A DNA stretch of 64,000 bases from Bacteroidaceae bacterium. Lineage in GTDB: Bacteria > Bacteroidota > Bacteroidia > Bacteroidales > Bacteroidaceae. Position 1 is the stretch's first letter. The number at the start of each line of letters is the position of its first letter. Positions 1 to 7,246 of the stretch are shown here, one piece after another. Location: NCBI GenBank assembly GCA_902362375.1, contig CABIVS010000003.1, positions 473,770 through 537,769 on the forward strand, given 5' to 3'. The notes beneath the pieces are model-generated. The model did not search any database and had not been told where the DNA came from. It was given only the letters and a program-made list of their open reading frames with translations. Both the position numbers and the translations under genes were made by a program.

Positions 1-367
1 TGAATTCTGTGTTGCAATGCGCGTCTAATGATTCACGGTAACTTTTCAATTCCGCATTAACTACGGCAAAGTTGAGGTAAATGATGAGATATGAATTGCG
101 TTCGGGAGTGGGATGCTTGCCTATATATAAGTCGCCATACCATTTCTCGAACTTATCAGCTTCGAGTATATTATAATAATGTCGGAGCATGGAAATCGTT
201 AAACTCTTCCCGAATCTGCGTGGACGAATGTAAAAGAAATACTTATTCGCATTCTCTATGAGCGGGATATAATGTGTCTTGTCCACGTAGTAACAGTCGT
301 CTTCGCGGACATCGATGAAGTTCATCATTCCATAAGGAATACGTTTGCGCTTTACTGGTTGATTCAT
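1..367 (-). CDS. AAA-ATPase-like / PD-(D/E)XK protein, N-terminal part
   Basis: This gene runs off the left edge; only about 122 N-terminal residues are present. It starts at the ATG at 365-367 (MNQPVKRKRIPYGMM). Residues 48-55 (RPRRFGKS) form a Walker-A-like loop preceded by a 'YYVDKT' segment, which is the hallmark of the AAA-ATPase-like family (PF09820). Family members usually carry a PD-(D/E)XK nuclease-like domain (DUF1703) at the C-terminus, which would lie outside the window. Their function is not established; they occur in many copies in Bacteroides genomes and are often linked to mobility or defence. The family call is from the N-terminal motif only. Confidence 0.8.
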   Translation of the reverse strand, partial: MNQPVKRKRIPYGMMNFIDVREDDCYYVDKTHYIPLIENANKYFFYIRPRRFGKSLTISMLRHYYNILEADKFEKWYGDLYIGKHPTPERNSYLIIYLNFAVVNAELKSYRESLDAHCNTEF

Positions 368-508
368 GCCTCTTTCATTTTCTCACAAAAGTAACAATAA
401 AAAATGAATCTTGATGGATGGACGGAAGCTTTTTAAAATAGGAATCAATTTCAGTGCGGAAATCCGTAATCTTGAAAAATGGATAGTTGAAGAAAAATAG
501 AATAAACA

Positions 509-541
509 AAAAGGCGACCCGTACCTAACGAGCCGCCTTTT
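509..541 (-). terminator. Intrinsic terminator of rng
   Basis: On the minus strand an 8-bp stem (AAAAGGCG with CGCCTTTT) starts 5 nt after the RNase G stop codon and runs into a T-rich tract. It fits a Rho-independent terminator. Confidence 0.7.
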
Positions 542-545
542 CTGT

Positions 546-2120
546 CTATTTGATTTCGATTTCTTCCTTCATATCGATTTCCTCTCCATGTGTATCATAG
601 AACACATATTGCAGGAATGCGAGTTTCTGACTTGGAATAATCTTAATTCCGAATCCATATTTCATTTGCCACTTCCGTTTCAGGGAAACGAGTCCCTGAT
701 TGATGTAGGCGGCAACATACGGATGGACGTGTAACGAGAATTTCTTAACCTTCAGTTTATTGACCAGGTAATCAATTTTACTCTCCAAAGTGTCCGTAAA
801 GAGAATGGACGATTTGATGGTGCCTTTGCCGAAGCAAGTAGGACAGATTTCGGTCGTGTTGACGTCCATTGCCGGACGCACACGTTGGCGTGTAATCTGC
901 ATTAGCCCGAATTTGCTAAGCGGCAGAATATTATGCCGTGCCCTGTCTTTCTGCATATTGGCACACATTCGTTCATAAAGCTTTTGACGGTTTTCGGCTT
1001 CATTCATATCAATGAAGTCGACGACAATGATACCACCCATATCTCTTAATCGCAGTTGGCGGGCCAGCTCGTCGGCGGCTCCCAGATTTACTTCGAGTGC
1101 GTTACCTTCCTGCCCGTTGGCATTCTTGGTGCGGTTACCGCTGTTCACGTCTACTACGTGAAGCGCCTCAGTGTGCTCAATAATCAGATAGGCACCACTC
1201 TTGTAAGAGATTGTTTTACCAAACGATGATTTAATCTGCTTGGTGATACCGAAATTGTCGTAAATGGGAAGTTGGCCTTTGTACAGTTTCACGATATTAG
1301 CCCGGTCGGGCGCAATCAGTGATACGTAATCTTTAATTTCATTGTACACAGCCTCGTCGTTGACGTGAATATTCTCAAATGATGGGTTGAAGAGGTCGCG
1401 CAACAAACCTACGGCGCGGCTGGTTTCTTCATAAATCAACGTCGGATACTTGGTGGCTTTTTGTACTTTTACCATCGCATCTTCCCAATGCTTAACCAAG
1501 ACTTTAAGCTCTCCGTCGAGTTCGGCTACGCGTTTGCCTTCGGCTACCGTGCGGACAATGACACCGAAGTTTTTCGGCTTGATGCTCATCAGCAGCTGTT
1601 TCAGGCGGGCGCGTTCTTCGCTCGATTTAATTTTTTGCGATACCGAAACCTTATCATTGAAAGGGATCAGTACGAGATAGCGTCCGGCAAACGAAATTTC
1701 GGACGTCAGTCGCGGCCCCTTAGTGGAGATCGGTTCCTTAACGATTTGCACCACTACTTCTTGTCCTACCTTGAGTGTGTTGGATACAGTTCCATCCTTG
1801 TCAAGGTCGGGAAGCAGGGTTGCTTTGCTGATGGAGGTCAGCTTCTTTTTGTCGCTTAAAGTCTGCTTTACAAACTTTTCGAGTGAGTTAAATTGAGGAC
1901 CCAAGTCCAGATAATGAAGGAAAGCGTCTTTCTCGTAACCGACGTCTACAAAGCATGCATTGAGTCCGGGCATCAATTTCTTGATACGTCCCAAATACAT
2001 ATTGCCCACAGAGAAAGAAATATTTCTTCCTTCGCTTTGAAGTTCCACCAGGCTCTTATCTTCGAGAAGGGCGATGGAGACCTCTTTGGGCTGTACGTCA
2101 ACTACTAGTTCACTTGTCAC
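546..2120 (-). CDS. rng: Ribonuclease G/E family endoribonuclease
   Basis: This 524-aa protein is a single-strand-specific endoribonuclease for rRNA and mRNA processing in the cytoplasm. An S1-type RNA-binding segment lies near residues 37-125. The catalytic core contains the 'HVVDVNSGN' and 'VVDFIDM' segments carrying the metal-binding aspartates. The zinc-link motif CPTCFGKG is at 426-433. The length matches RNase G rather than full-length RNase E, since no long C-terminal scaffold is present. It lies downstream of HU and a tiny basic gene on the same strand, but a strong hairpin at 2206-2250 separates it from them, so it may have its own promoter. The family assignment is firm; the choice of RNase G over a short RNase E is by length. 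Confidence 0.95.
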   Translation of the reverse strand: MTSELVVDVQPKEVSIALLEDKSLVELQSEGRNISFSVGNMYLGRIKKLMPGLNACFVDVGYEKDAFLHYLDLGPQFNSLEKFVKQTLSDKKKLTSISKATLLPDLDKDGTVSNTLKVGQEVVVQIVKEPISTKGPRLTSEISFAGRYLVLIPFNDKVSVSQKIKSSEERARLKQLLMSIKPKNFGVIVRTVAEGKRVAELDGELKVLVKHWEDAMVKVQKATKYPTLIYEETSRAVGLLRDLFNPSFENIHVNDEAVYNEIKDYVSLIAPDRANIVKLYKGQLPIYDNFGITKQIKSSFGKTISYKSGAYLIIEHTEALHVVDVNSGNRTKNANGQEGNALEVNLGAADELARQLRLRDMGGIIVVDFIDMNEAENRQKLYERMCANMQKDRARHNILPLSKFGLMQITRQRVRPAMDVNTTEICPTCFGKGTIKSSILFTDTLESKIDYLVNKLKVKKFSLHVHPYVAAYINQGLVSLKRKWQMKYGFGIKIIPSQKLAFLQYVFYDTHGEEIDMKEEIEIK

Positions 2121-2205
2121 TGTTTGTTTCCTTATTATTGATTGAATCTCATTTATATGAACAACTTTTTTTACAAAATGTTCATTTTGGGTTAGCTACT
2201 TAAAC

Positions 2206-2250
2206 AAAGAACAAACTTGAAAGACATTGGCTTCGCAAGTTTGTTCTTTA
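2206..2250 (-). terminator. Hairpin terminator after the COX24-like gene
   Basis: Perfect 14-bp inverted repeat (2206-2219 and 2237-2250) with a 17-nt loop, 20 nt downstream of the small gene's stop codon at 2270 and followed on the minus strand by a T-rich stretch. It probably ends the HU/small-gene transcript before rng. Confidence 0.65.
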
Positions 2251-2269
2251 TTTCTGTGTGATCCAGACT

Positions 2270-2368
2270 TAAAAATTATTTTTTGCTTTTATGTCTGTTC
2301 TTTCTTAGTCTTTTTTTACGCTTGTGCGTAGACATTTTATGTCTTTTTTTCTTTTTTCCGCTTGGCAT
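2270..2368 (-). CDS. Small basic COX24/AURKAIP1 (mS38)-like ribosomal protein, 32 aa
   Basis: The reading frame from ATG 2366-2368 to TAA 2270-2272 encodes 32 residues, about half of them Lys, Arg or His, beginning MPSGKKKKRHKMSTHKRKKR. The KM-x-x-HKRKKR core is the signature of the AURKAIP1/COX24 family, which includes the mitochondrial small-subunit protein mS38 and bacterial bS22-like proteins; Bacteroidetes genomes carry very short members. A structural role in the 30S subunit is therefore inferred. It sits 34 nt after the HU stop codon, suggesting co-transcription with HU, and ahead of the rng terminator-separated gene. It is too short for standard gene-calling thresholds. Confidence 0.8.
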
Positions 2369-2402
2369 AGCTTCACATTTTATGGGTTAATACTCTTGTT
2401 TA

Positions 2403-2678
2403 TTATTTCTTTACTGAAATTGTAAATGTCTTAGCCGGTTTGAAAGCCGGAATGTTGTGCTCCGGAATAATAATCGTAGTATTTTTAGAAATGTTGCGAG
2501 CAGTCTTCTGTGCTCTTTTCTTTACTACGAAACTACCAAACCCACGCAGGTATACATTCTCATCATTAGACAGCGAATCCTTTACTGCATCCATAAATGC
2601 TTCAACTGTTGTAAGAACTGTCTGCTTGTCAATCCCAGTTTTCTTTGTAATCTCGTTTACAATATCTGCTTTAGTCAT
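2403..2678 (-). CDS. HU family DNA-binding protein
   Basis: This is a 91-aa histone-like nucleoid protein that binds and bends DNA as a dimer. Residues 1-40 form the two-helix dimerisation region (MTKADIVNEITKKTGIDKQ), followed by the 'RGFGSFVVKKRAQKTARN' beta-arm hinge and the 'IPEHNIPAFKPAKTF' C-terminal segment. In the canonical PAF motif the residues before the arm tip are usually RNP; here the arm reads 'ISKNTTIIIPEHN', so the intercalating proline is not obvious. A clear Bacteroides promoter lies at 2730-2737. It heads the transcript that includes the 32-aa COX24-like gene. Confidence 0.95.
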   Translation of the reverse strand: MTKADIVNEITKKTGIDKQTVLTTVEAFMDAVKDSLSNDENVYLRGFGSFVVKKRAQKTARNISKNTTIIIPEHNIPAFKPAKTFTISVKK

Positions 2679-2729
2679 TTTTCCTTAAAAAAAATATTAT
2701 TACTATGTTATTGCTAATTTTTTGGACTG

Positions 2730-2737
2730 CAAATATA
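2730..2737 (-). promoter_or_regulatory. Promoter -7 box of the HU gene
   Basis: TATATTTG on the minus strand matches the Bacteroides -7 consensus TAnnTTTG, 52 nt upstream of the HU start codon. Confidence 0.65.
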
Positions 2738-2822
2738 TAGCTTTTTAAGCTCCTAAAAAAATATATTCTGCACATTTTTCTAAAAAAATAGTGGCATAGG
2801 GTTTTCTTAGAGCTAAAAGAGT

Positions 2823-2830
2823 TACTTTTG
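2823..2830 (+). promoter_or_regulatory. Promoter -7 box of mutY
   Basis: TACTTTTG matches TAnnTTTG, 59 nt before the mutY start. It is divergent from the HU promoter about 90 bp away. Confidence 0.6.
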
Positions 2831-2889
2831 TGTGCCTTTTGAGTAGGATATACAAGATAAATGTTAGATAATACATTAGGAGCGAGGAT

Positions 2890-3924
2890 ATGAACGAGTT
2901 TACGAAAACGATTGTAGAGTGGTATGAAGAGAATAAACGTGAATTGCCTTGGAGGGAGTCTGCCGATCCGTATTTGATCTGGATTTCGGAGATTATTCTT
3001 CAACAGACGCGGGTGGCGCAGGGGTATGATTATTTTCTTCGCTTTATCAAGCGTTTTCCCGATGTACAGACTTTGGCCGCTGCGGATGAGGATGAGGTGA
3101 TGAAGTATTGGCAGGGGTTGGGGTATTATTCGCGTGCCCGCAATCTTCATGCCGCCGCCAAAAGCATGAATGGTGTTTTCCCGAAAACATATCCGGAAGT
3201 GCTGGCTCTGAAAGGAGTGGGGGAGTACACGGCGGCGGCTATCTGTTCGTTTGCTTACGGTATGCCTTATGCGGTGGTGGATGGCAATGTGTATCGGGTG
3301 CTTTCACGTTATTTCGGTATAGATACTCCGATTGATTCGACGGAAGGAAAAAAACTCTTTGCAGCATTGGCAGATGAGATGTTGGATAAGAAGCATCCGG
3401 CTGTTTACAATCAGGGGATCATGGATTTCGGAGCAATTCAGTGTACTCCGCAGTCGCCCAACTGTTTGTTCTGTCCGTTGGCAGGCGGTTGTTCGGCACT
3501 TTCGAAGGGGTTGGTGACAAAGCTTCCGGTGAAACAGCACAAAACAAAGACTACCAACCGTTACTTCAATTATATTTATGTACGTGCGGGCGCGTATACC
3601 TTTATAAATAAACGGACAGGAAATGATATTTGGAAGAATTTGTTCGAATTGCCATTGATAGAAACTCCGACGGCTCTTTCGGAGGAAGAGTTTCTTGCTT
3701 TGCCGGAATTCCGTGCATTCTTTGCGTCGGGGGAAGTGCCGGTGGTGCGTTCTGTTTGCAGGGAAGTGAAGCATGTGTTGTCTCACCGGGTGATTTATGC
3801 TAATCTGTATGAAGTAACAATCTCTGAAAATTTGACTTCTTTCGGTAATTTCCAGAAAATAAAAGTAGAGGAACTGGAGCAGTACGCTATTTCAAAGCTG
3901 GTACAAAACTTAATCAAGTATTAA
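2890..3924 (+). CDS. mutY: A/G-specific adenine DNA glycosylase
   Basis: This 344-aa base-excision repair enzyme removes adenine mispaired with 8-oxoguanine. Visible are the catalytic-Glu helix (WISEIILQQTRV), the helix-hairpin-helix with following Gly/Asp loop (LKGVGEYTAAAICSFAYG then VVDGNVYRVLSRY), and the iron-sulfur cluster cysteines in the order C-x6-C-x2-C-x5-C (CTPQSPNCLFCPLAGGC). A C-terminal NUDIX-like 8-oxoG recognition domain follows the linker after about residue 225. Length is normal for the family. The stop codon is embedded in a 7-nt repeat array. ssb follows on the same strand but has its own promoter. Confidence 0.97.
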   Translation: MNEFTKTIVEWYEENKRELPWRESADPYLIWISEIILQQTRVAQGYDYFLRFIKRFPDVQTLAAADEDEVMKYWQGLGYYSRARNLHAAAKSMNGVFPKTYPEVLALKGVGEYTAAAICSFAYGMPYAVVDGNVYRVLSRYFGIDTPIDSTEGKKLFAALADEMLDKKHPAVYNQGIMDFGAIQCTPQSPNCLFCPLAGGCSALSKGLVTKLPVKQHKTKTTNRYFNYIYVRAGAYTFINKRTGNDIWKNLFELPLIETPTALSEEEFLALPEFRAFFASGEVPVVRSVCREVKHVLSHRVIYANLYEVTISENLTSFGNFQKIKVEELEQYAISKLVQNLIKY

Positions 3925-3976
3925 GTATTAGGTATTAAGTATTAACCATCCAGTTTATGGCACAGCCTAATACTTA
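3916..3976 (+). repeat. 4 x 7-nt AAGTATT array with hairpin arm
   Basis: Four head-to-tail heptamers occupy 3916-3943: AAGTATT, AAGTATT, AGGTATT, AAGTATT. They overlap the mutY stop codon at 3922-3924. An 11-nt inverse copy (CCTAATACTTA, 3966-3976) can pair with 3922-3932 to form a hairpin that could act as the mutY terminator. The same four-unit array, with one base changed, is at 52402-52429. Confidence 0.7.
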
Positions 3977-4020
3977 AAACTTTAATACTTAAAATTCTTG
4001 CATCCTATTGTTATTCTGTT

Positions 4021-4028
4021 TAATTTTG
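4021..4028 (+). promoter_or_regulatory. Promoter -7 box of ssb
   Basis: TAATTTTG matches TAnnTTTG, 41 nt before the ssb start chosen here. This position also argues against the longer upstream in-frame start at 3998, which would lie before the promoter. Confidence 0.65.
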
Positions 4029-4069
4029 GCAGCGGATTTAATTTAAAGAATCATAAACTTGATACAGAT

Positions 4070-4549
4070 ATGTCAGTAAATAGAGTGATATTGATAGGAA
4101 ACGTAGGACAAGATCCTCGGGTGAAATACTTCGATACAGGTTCGGCAGTGGCAACTTTCCCATTGGCTACGACGGATCGTGGATATACGTTGGCTAATGG
4201 AACCCAGATTCCCGAAAGAACAGAATGGCATAATATCGTTGCATCTAACCGTTTGGCGGAGATTGTAGATAAATATGTGCACAAAGGTGACAAACTGTAT
4301 CTGGAAGGGAAGATAAGAACGCGTTCTTACAGCGACCAGTCGGGTGCTATGCGCTATATCACCGAAATTTATGTGGATAATATGGAAATGTTGTCTCCGA
4401 AAGGAGCCAACCCGGGTGCGGGAGCTTCTGCTTCCGGACAACCTGCTATGGGACAGCAGCAACAACCGGTTGCCGGCCAGCCGCAACAAACGCAGCAGTC
4501 GCAGGCGCAACCTGTACAAGATAATCCGGCAGATGATTTGCCGTTCTAA
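4070..4549 (+). CDS. ssb: Single-stranded DNA-binding protein
   Basis: This 159-aa protein coats single-stranded DNA during replication, repair and recombination. The N-terminal OB fold starts MSVNRVILIGNVGQDP and ends near residue 110. The Gln/Ala/Gly-rich flexible tail ends in DDLPF, the acidic hydrophobic tip that recruits partner proteins. ATG 4070 was chosen because the conserved 'VNRVILIGN' strand follows at once, and the promoter at 4021-4028 lies between it and an in-frame ATG at 3998. gldE follows 77 nt downstream after a hairpin. Confidence 0.97.
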   Translation: MSVNRVILIGNVGQDPRVKYFDTGSAVATFPLATTDRGYTLANGTQIPERTEWHNIVASNRLAEIVDKYVHKGDKLYLEGKIRTRSYSDQSGAMRYITEIYVDNMEMLSPKGANPGAGASASGQPAMGQQQQPVAGQPQQTQQSQAQPVQDNPADDLPF

Positions 4550-4561
4550 ATAATGTGATAG

Positions 4562-4595
4562 TGTGCCAATCGATTTTTTCTAACTCATTGGCACA
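4562..4595 (+). terminator. Hairpin between ssb and gldE
   Basis: A 9-bp stem (TGTGCCAAT with ATTGGCACA) with a 16-nt loop lies 12 nt after the ssb stop. The following T tract is weak, so it may be a terminator, an attenuator or an mRNA-stability stem. Confidence 0.45.
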
Positions 4596-4626
4596 TTATC
4601 TTTTGTTTAACTAAAATATAAACTCT

Positions 4627-5982
4627 TTGGACTCAGATGGTTATTTAAGCCAATTGGCTGACATTTTCAACGGTATTACCGTAAACACTCCTTCTATCTC
4701 TGCTATTATTGCCATAGTGCTGGCAGGTGTGCTCCTGCTTGGTTCCGGCTTTGCTTCGGCTTCCGAAATAGCTTTTTTTTCACTTACTCCGTCCGATCGG
4801 AATGATATTGATGAACACAATCATCCTTCCGATGAAAAAATAAGTGCCCTGTTGGGTGATTCAGAACGCCTCTTGGCAACGATATTGATTACGAACAATT
4901 TTGTGAATGTGACCATTATCATGCTCTGCAACTTCTTCTTTATGAATGTGTTTGTCTTCCATTCTCCATTGGCAGAGTTCCTGATACTGACCGTCATCCT
5001 GACTTTCCTGCTGTTGTTGTTCGGTGAAATTATGCCAAAGATCTATTCGGCACAGAAAACATTAGCCTTTTGCCGTTTTTCGGCACCGGGAATTTACTTC
5101 CTGGAGAAGGTATTCCGTCCGATAGCTACTGTGCTTGTGCGTTCGACAACTTTTCTGAATAAGCATTTTGCTAAGAAGAGTCACAATATTTCTGTGGATG
5201 AACTGTCGCACGCGTTGGAACTGACGGATAAAGCGGAGCTTTCTGAAGAGAATAATATTCTGGAGGGCATTATCCGTTTCGGTGGGGAAACCGTGAAGGA
5301 GGTGATGACATCACGCCTGGATATGGTCGATTTGGATATCCGTACGTCTTTCAAGGAGGTGATGCTGTGTATCATTGAAAATGCTTATTCACGTATTCCT
5401 ATCTATTCCGGTTCACGGGACAATATCAAGGGGGTGCTGTATATTAAAGATCTTCTGCCTCATGTCAATAAGGGGGATAATTTCCGTTGGCAGTCATTGA
5501 TTCGCCCGGCTTATTTTGTGCCGGAGACGAAGATGATTGATGATTTGCTGCGTGACTTCCAGGCGAATAAGATTCATATTGCTATCGTTGTGGATGAGTT
5601 TGGAGGAACTTCCGGACTGGTAACGATGGAGGATATTATTGAAGAGATTGTAGGGGAAATTCACGACGAATACGATGATGAAGAGCGTACATACGTTGTT
5701 TTGAATGACCATACTTGGATATTTGAAGCGAAAACGCAGTTGACGGATTTCTATAAGATTGCAAAAGTAGACGAAGACGAATTTGAAAAGGTGGTGGGTG
5801 ATGCAGATACATTGGCAGGTATGTTGCTCGAAATTAAAGGTGAATTCCCGGTGCTGCATGAGAAAGTGACGTATCACAATTATGAGTTTGAAGTGCTCGA
5901 AATGGATAGTCGCCGTATATTGAAAGTTAAGTTCACAATTCTGCCGAAGGAAGTGGAAGATGGCGTTGTTTCTGCAGTATAG
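4627..5982 (+). CDS. gldE: GldE-like CBS-domain membrane protein
   Basis: This 451-aa integral membrane protein belongs to the CNNM/HlyC-CorC group. Four hydrophobic segments make the N-terminal DUF21 domain (about residues 20-190). Two CBS domains follow (about 215-340, containing 'MTSRLDMVDLD' and 'VVDEFGGTSGLVTMEDIIEEI'), then a C-terminal CorC/HlyC transporter-associated domain. Homologues in Bacteroidetes are called GldE, linked to gliding in gliding species; in non-motile Bacteroides ion transport or envelope function is more likely. The start codon is TTG at 4627 (MDSDGYLSQ). The 3' end overlaps the phosphopantetheinyl transferase gene by 23 nt, so the two are translationally coupled. 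Confidence 0.9.
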   Translation: MDSDGYLSQLADIFNGITVNTPSISAIIAIVLAGVLLLGSGFASASEIAFFSLTPSDRNDIDEHNHPSDEKISALLGDSERLLATILITNNFVNVTIIMLCNFFFMNVFVFHSPLAEFLILTVILTFLLLLFGEIMPKIYSAQKTLAFCRFSAPGIYFLEKVFRPIATVLVRSTTFLNKHFAKKSHNISVDELSHALELTDKAELSEENNILEGIIRFGGETVKEVMTSRLDMVDLDIRTSFKEVMLCIIENAYSRIPIYSGSRDNIKGVLYIKDLLPHVNKGDNFRWQSLIRPAYFVPETKMIDDLLRDFQANKIHIAIVVDEFGGTSGLVTMEDIIEEIVGEIHDEYDDEERTYVVLNDHTWIFEAKTQLTDFYKIAKVDEDEFEKVVGDADTLAGMLLEIKGEFPVLHEKVTYHNYEFEVLEMDSRRILKVKFTILPKEVEDGVVSAV

Positions 5983-6592
5983 GACGAATGGCATACAGTG
6001 GGCTGTCTGGAAGATGGAAGAGTCTTTGGATGCTTTATTGCTTCTTTTGCCCGGTGCGCGAAGAGCTTTCTGTGAGCAGGAATTGAATCGCTTTGTCTCC
6101 GAACGTCGTAAGATGGAATGGTTGTCGGTTCGTGTTCTGTTGTATTCCATGTTGCAGGAGGATAAGGAAATCGGTTATTCTTCGGAGGGGAAACCTTATC
6201 TCACAGATCATTCTTTTTTTATCAGTATTTCTCATACGAAAGGTTATGTGGCGGTGATGCTTGCTTCTTCGGTTCCGGTAGGCATTGACATTGAACAATA
6301 TGCTCAACGGGTTCACAAGGTATCCGACCGTTATATCCGTCCTGACGAGCAAGTAGAATCTTATCTGGGAGATATAACCTGGGGGCTGTTATTGCATTGG
6401 TCGGCAAAGGAAGCTGTTTTCAAGCGGATGGAAAATGCGGATGCTGATCTTCGTAAACTCCGGTTGACGCATTTTATTCCTCAAGCGGAGGGGACGTTTC
6501 AGGTTCAGGAGTTGGCTACGGAGCAGCAAGAACTTTATTCTGTCGGTTATCGTATCTGTCCGGACTTTGTATTGACGTGGACATTGAATTGA
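5960..6592 (+). CDS. 4'-phosphopantetheinyl transferase superfamily protein
   Basis: This 210-aa Sfp/AcpT-type enzyme would move the phosphopantetheine arm from CoA to a carrier protein serine. The family motifs are visible: a Ser-Ile-Ser-His segment (FISISHTKGYVAV), then VGIDIEQ with the magnesium-binding Asp and Glu, and 'WSAKEAVFKRM' with the catalytic Glu/Lys pair. It starts inside the 3' end of gldE (23-nt overlap), so expression is coupled. No carrier-protein or NRPS/PKS gene lies nearby, so its partner cannot be named; fatty-acid acyl carrier protein is the default guess. Confidence 0.9.
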   Translation: MALFLQYRTNGIQWAVWKMEESLDALLLLLPGARRAFCEQELNRFVSERRKMEWLSVRVLLYSMLQEDKEIGYSSEGKPYLTDHSFFISISHTKGYVAVMLASSVPVGIDIEQYAQRVHKVSDRYIRPDEQVESYLGDITWGLLLHWSAKEAVFKRMENADADLRKLRLTHFIPQAEGTFQVQELATEQQELYSVGYRICPDFVLTWTLN

Positions 6593-6630
6593 ACGGATGA
6601 AGAAGTGTGTGAAGCTCTTTTCTCGGTGTG

Positions 6631-6855
6631 TTATTTCTCTTTTTTATTAAGTCGATAGCTCAATGCTCCTGACGGACATTTGCCGATTTGTGCAATTAAT
6701 TCTTCTGTTGTCGCATTTTCAATTTGTACCCAGGGTCTTTCTTTTGGATGATAAACATTGGGTAGCATCTTTACACATATTCCGGCATGCTGACATAATT
6801 CAGGCTGCCACACAATGGTCAGTTCACCATTGGTATATTCAATTTTTTTTCCCAT
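6631..6855 (-). CDS. Divergent [4Fe-4S] mono-cluster (Fer4_19) protein
   Basis: This 74-aa protein fits the DUF1271/Fer4_19 family. It has cysteines at 21, 27 and 60 in the arrangement C-x5-C-x3-LPNV ... GKCPSGAL, giving a ferredoxin-like fold with an iron-sulfur cluster. The partner and reaction are unknown. It lies 8 nt downstream of a small acetyltransferase gene on the same strand, a pairing I recall as common for this family. Convergent with the phosphopantetheinyl transferase gene, 38 nt apart. Confidence 0.85.
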   Translation of the reverse strand: MGKKIEYTNGELTIVWQPELCQHAGICVKMLPNVYHPKERPWVQIENATTEELIAQIGKCPSGALSYRLNKKEK

Positions 6856-6863
6856 ATATGTAT

Positions 6864-7166
6864 TTATTTAATATGAATACCACGCATTACAATTCGCTTC
6901 CATTCCGGATGTTTGTGAATGTAACCGGCTACAAACGGGCAAAGCGGTACCAAGCGTAGACCTTGTCGCTCGATGTCTGCCAATGCTTTTTCTGCAAGTT
7001 GTGAGCCTACTCCCTTGCCGCCTAATGAAGCGGGTACTTCGGTATGTACAAGGTATATTTCTCCATTGTTGGATTTGATATAGTCTATTTCAGCTATTTT
7101 GCCATCGATCTGAAACTCATACCGATGTTTTTCTTCGTTGTCTATTAATTTATGATCTTCTGCCAT
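6864..7166 (-). CDS. Small GNAT-fold N-acetyltransferase (YjdJ type)
   Basis: This 100-aa protein is a one-domain acetyltransferase. It contains 'EIYLVHTEVPASLGGKGVGSQLAEKAL', where the GGKGVGSQL stretch is the acetyl-CoA pyrophosphate loop, and ends with the 'LVPLCPFVAGYIHKHPEW' strand typical of the GNAT/YjdJ subfamily. The substrate is unknown. It is the first gene of a two-gene unit with the Fer4_19 protein and lies downstream of the tnaA terminator. Confidence 0.9.
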   Translation of the reverse strand: MAEDHKLIDNEEKHRYEFQIDGKIAEIDYIKSNNGEIYLVHTEVPASLGGKGVGSQLAEKALADIERQGLRLVPLCPFVAGYIHKHPEWKRIVMRGIHIK

Positions 7167-7201
7167 AATTTTTACGTATTAAGTTCGATTATAACATAAA
7201 C

Positions 7202-7246
7202 ACTTGGAGAACACTTTTGTTTTACGCGAACAAATATTCTCCAAGT
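7202..7246 (-). terminator. Terminator of tnaA
   Basis: A 10-bp stem (ACTTGGAGAA at 7202-7211 with TTCTCCAAGT at 7237-7246) lies immediately after the tnaA stop codon, with additional pairing possible in the loop. Confidence 0.6.

Noticed and set aside
1461-1859. Long plus-strand frame opposite rng
   Set aside because: It is antisense to a well-supported gene, has no recognisable domain and no start signal; treated as a shadow frame. The same applies to long antisense frames over mutY, ssb, susC and others.
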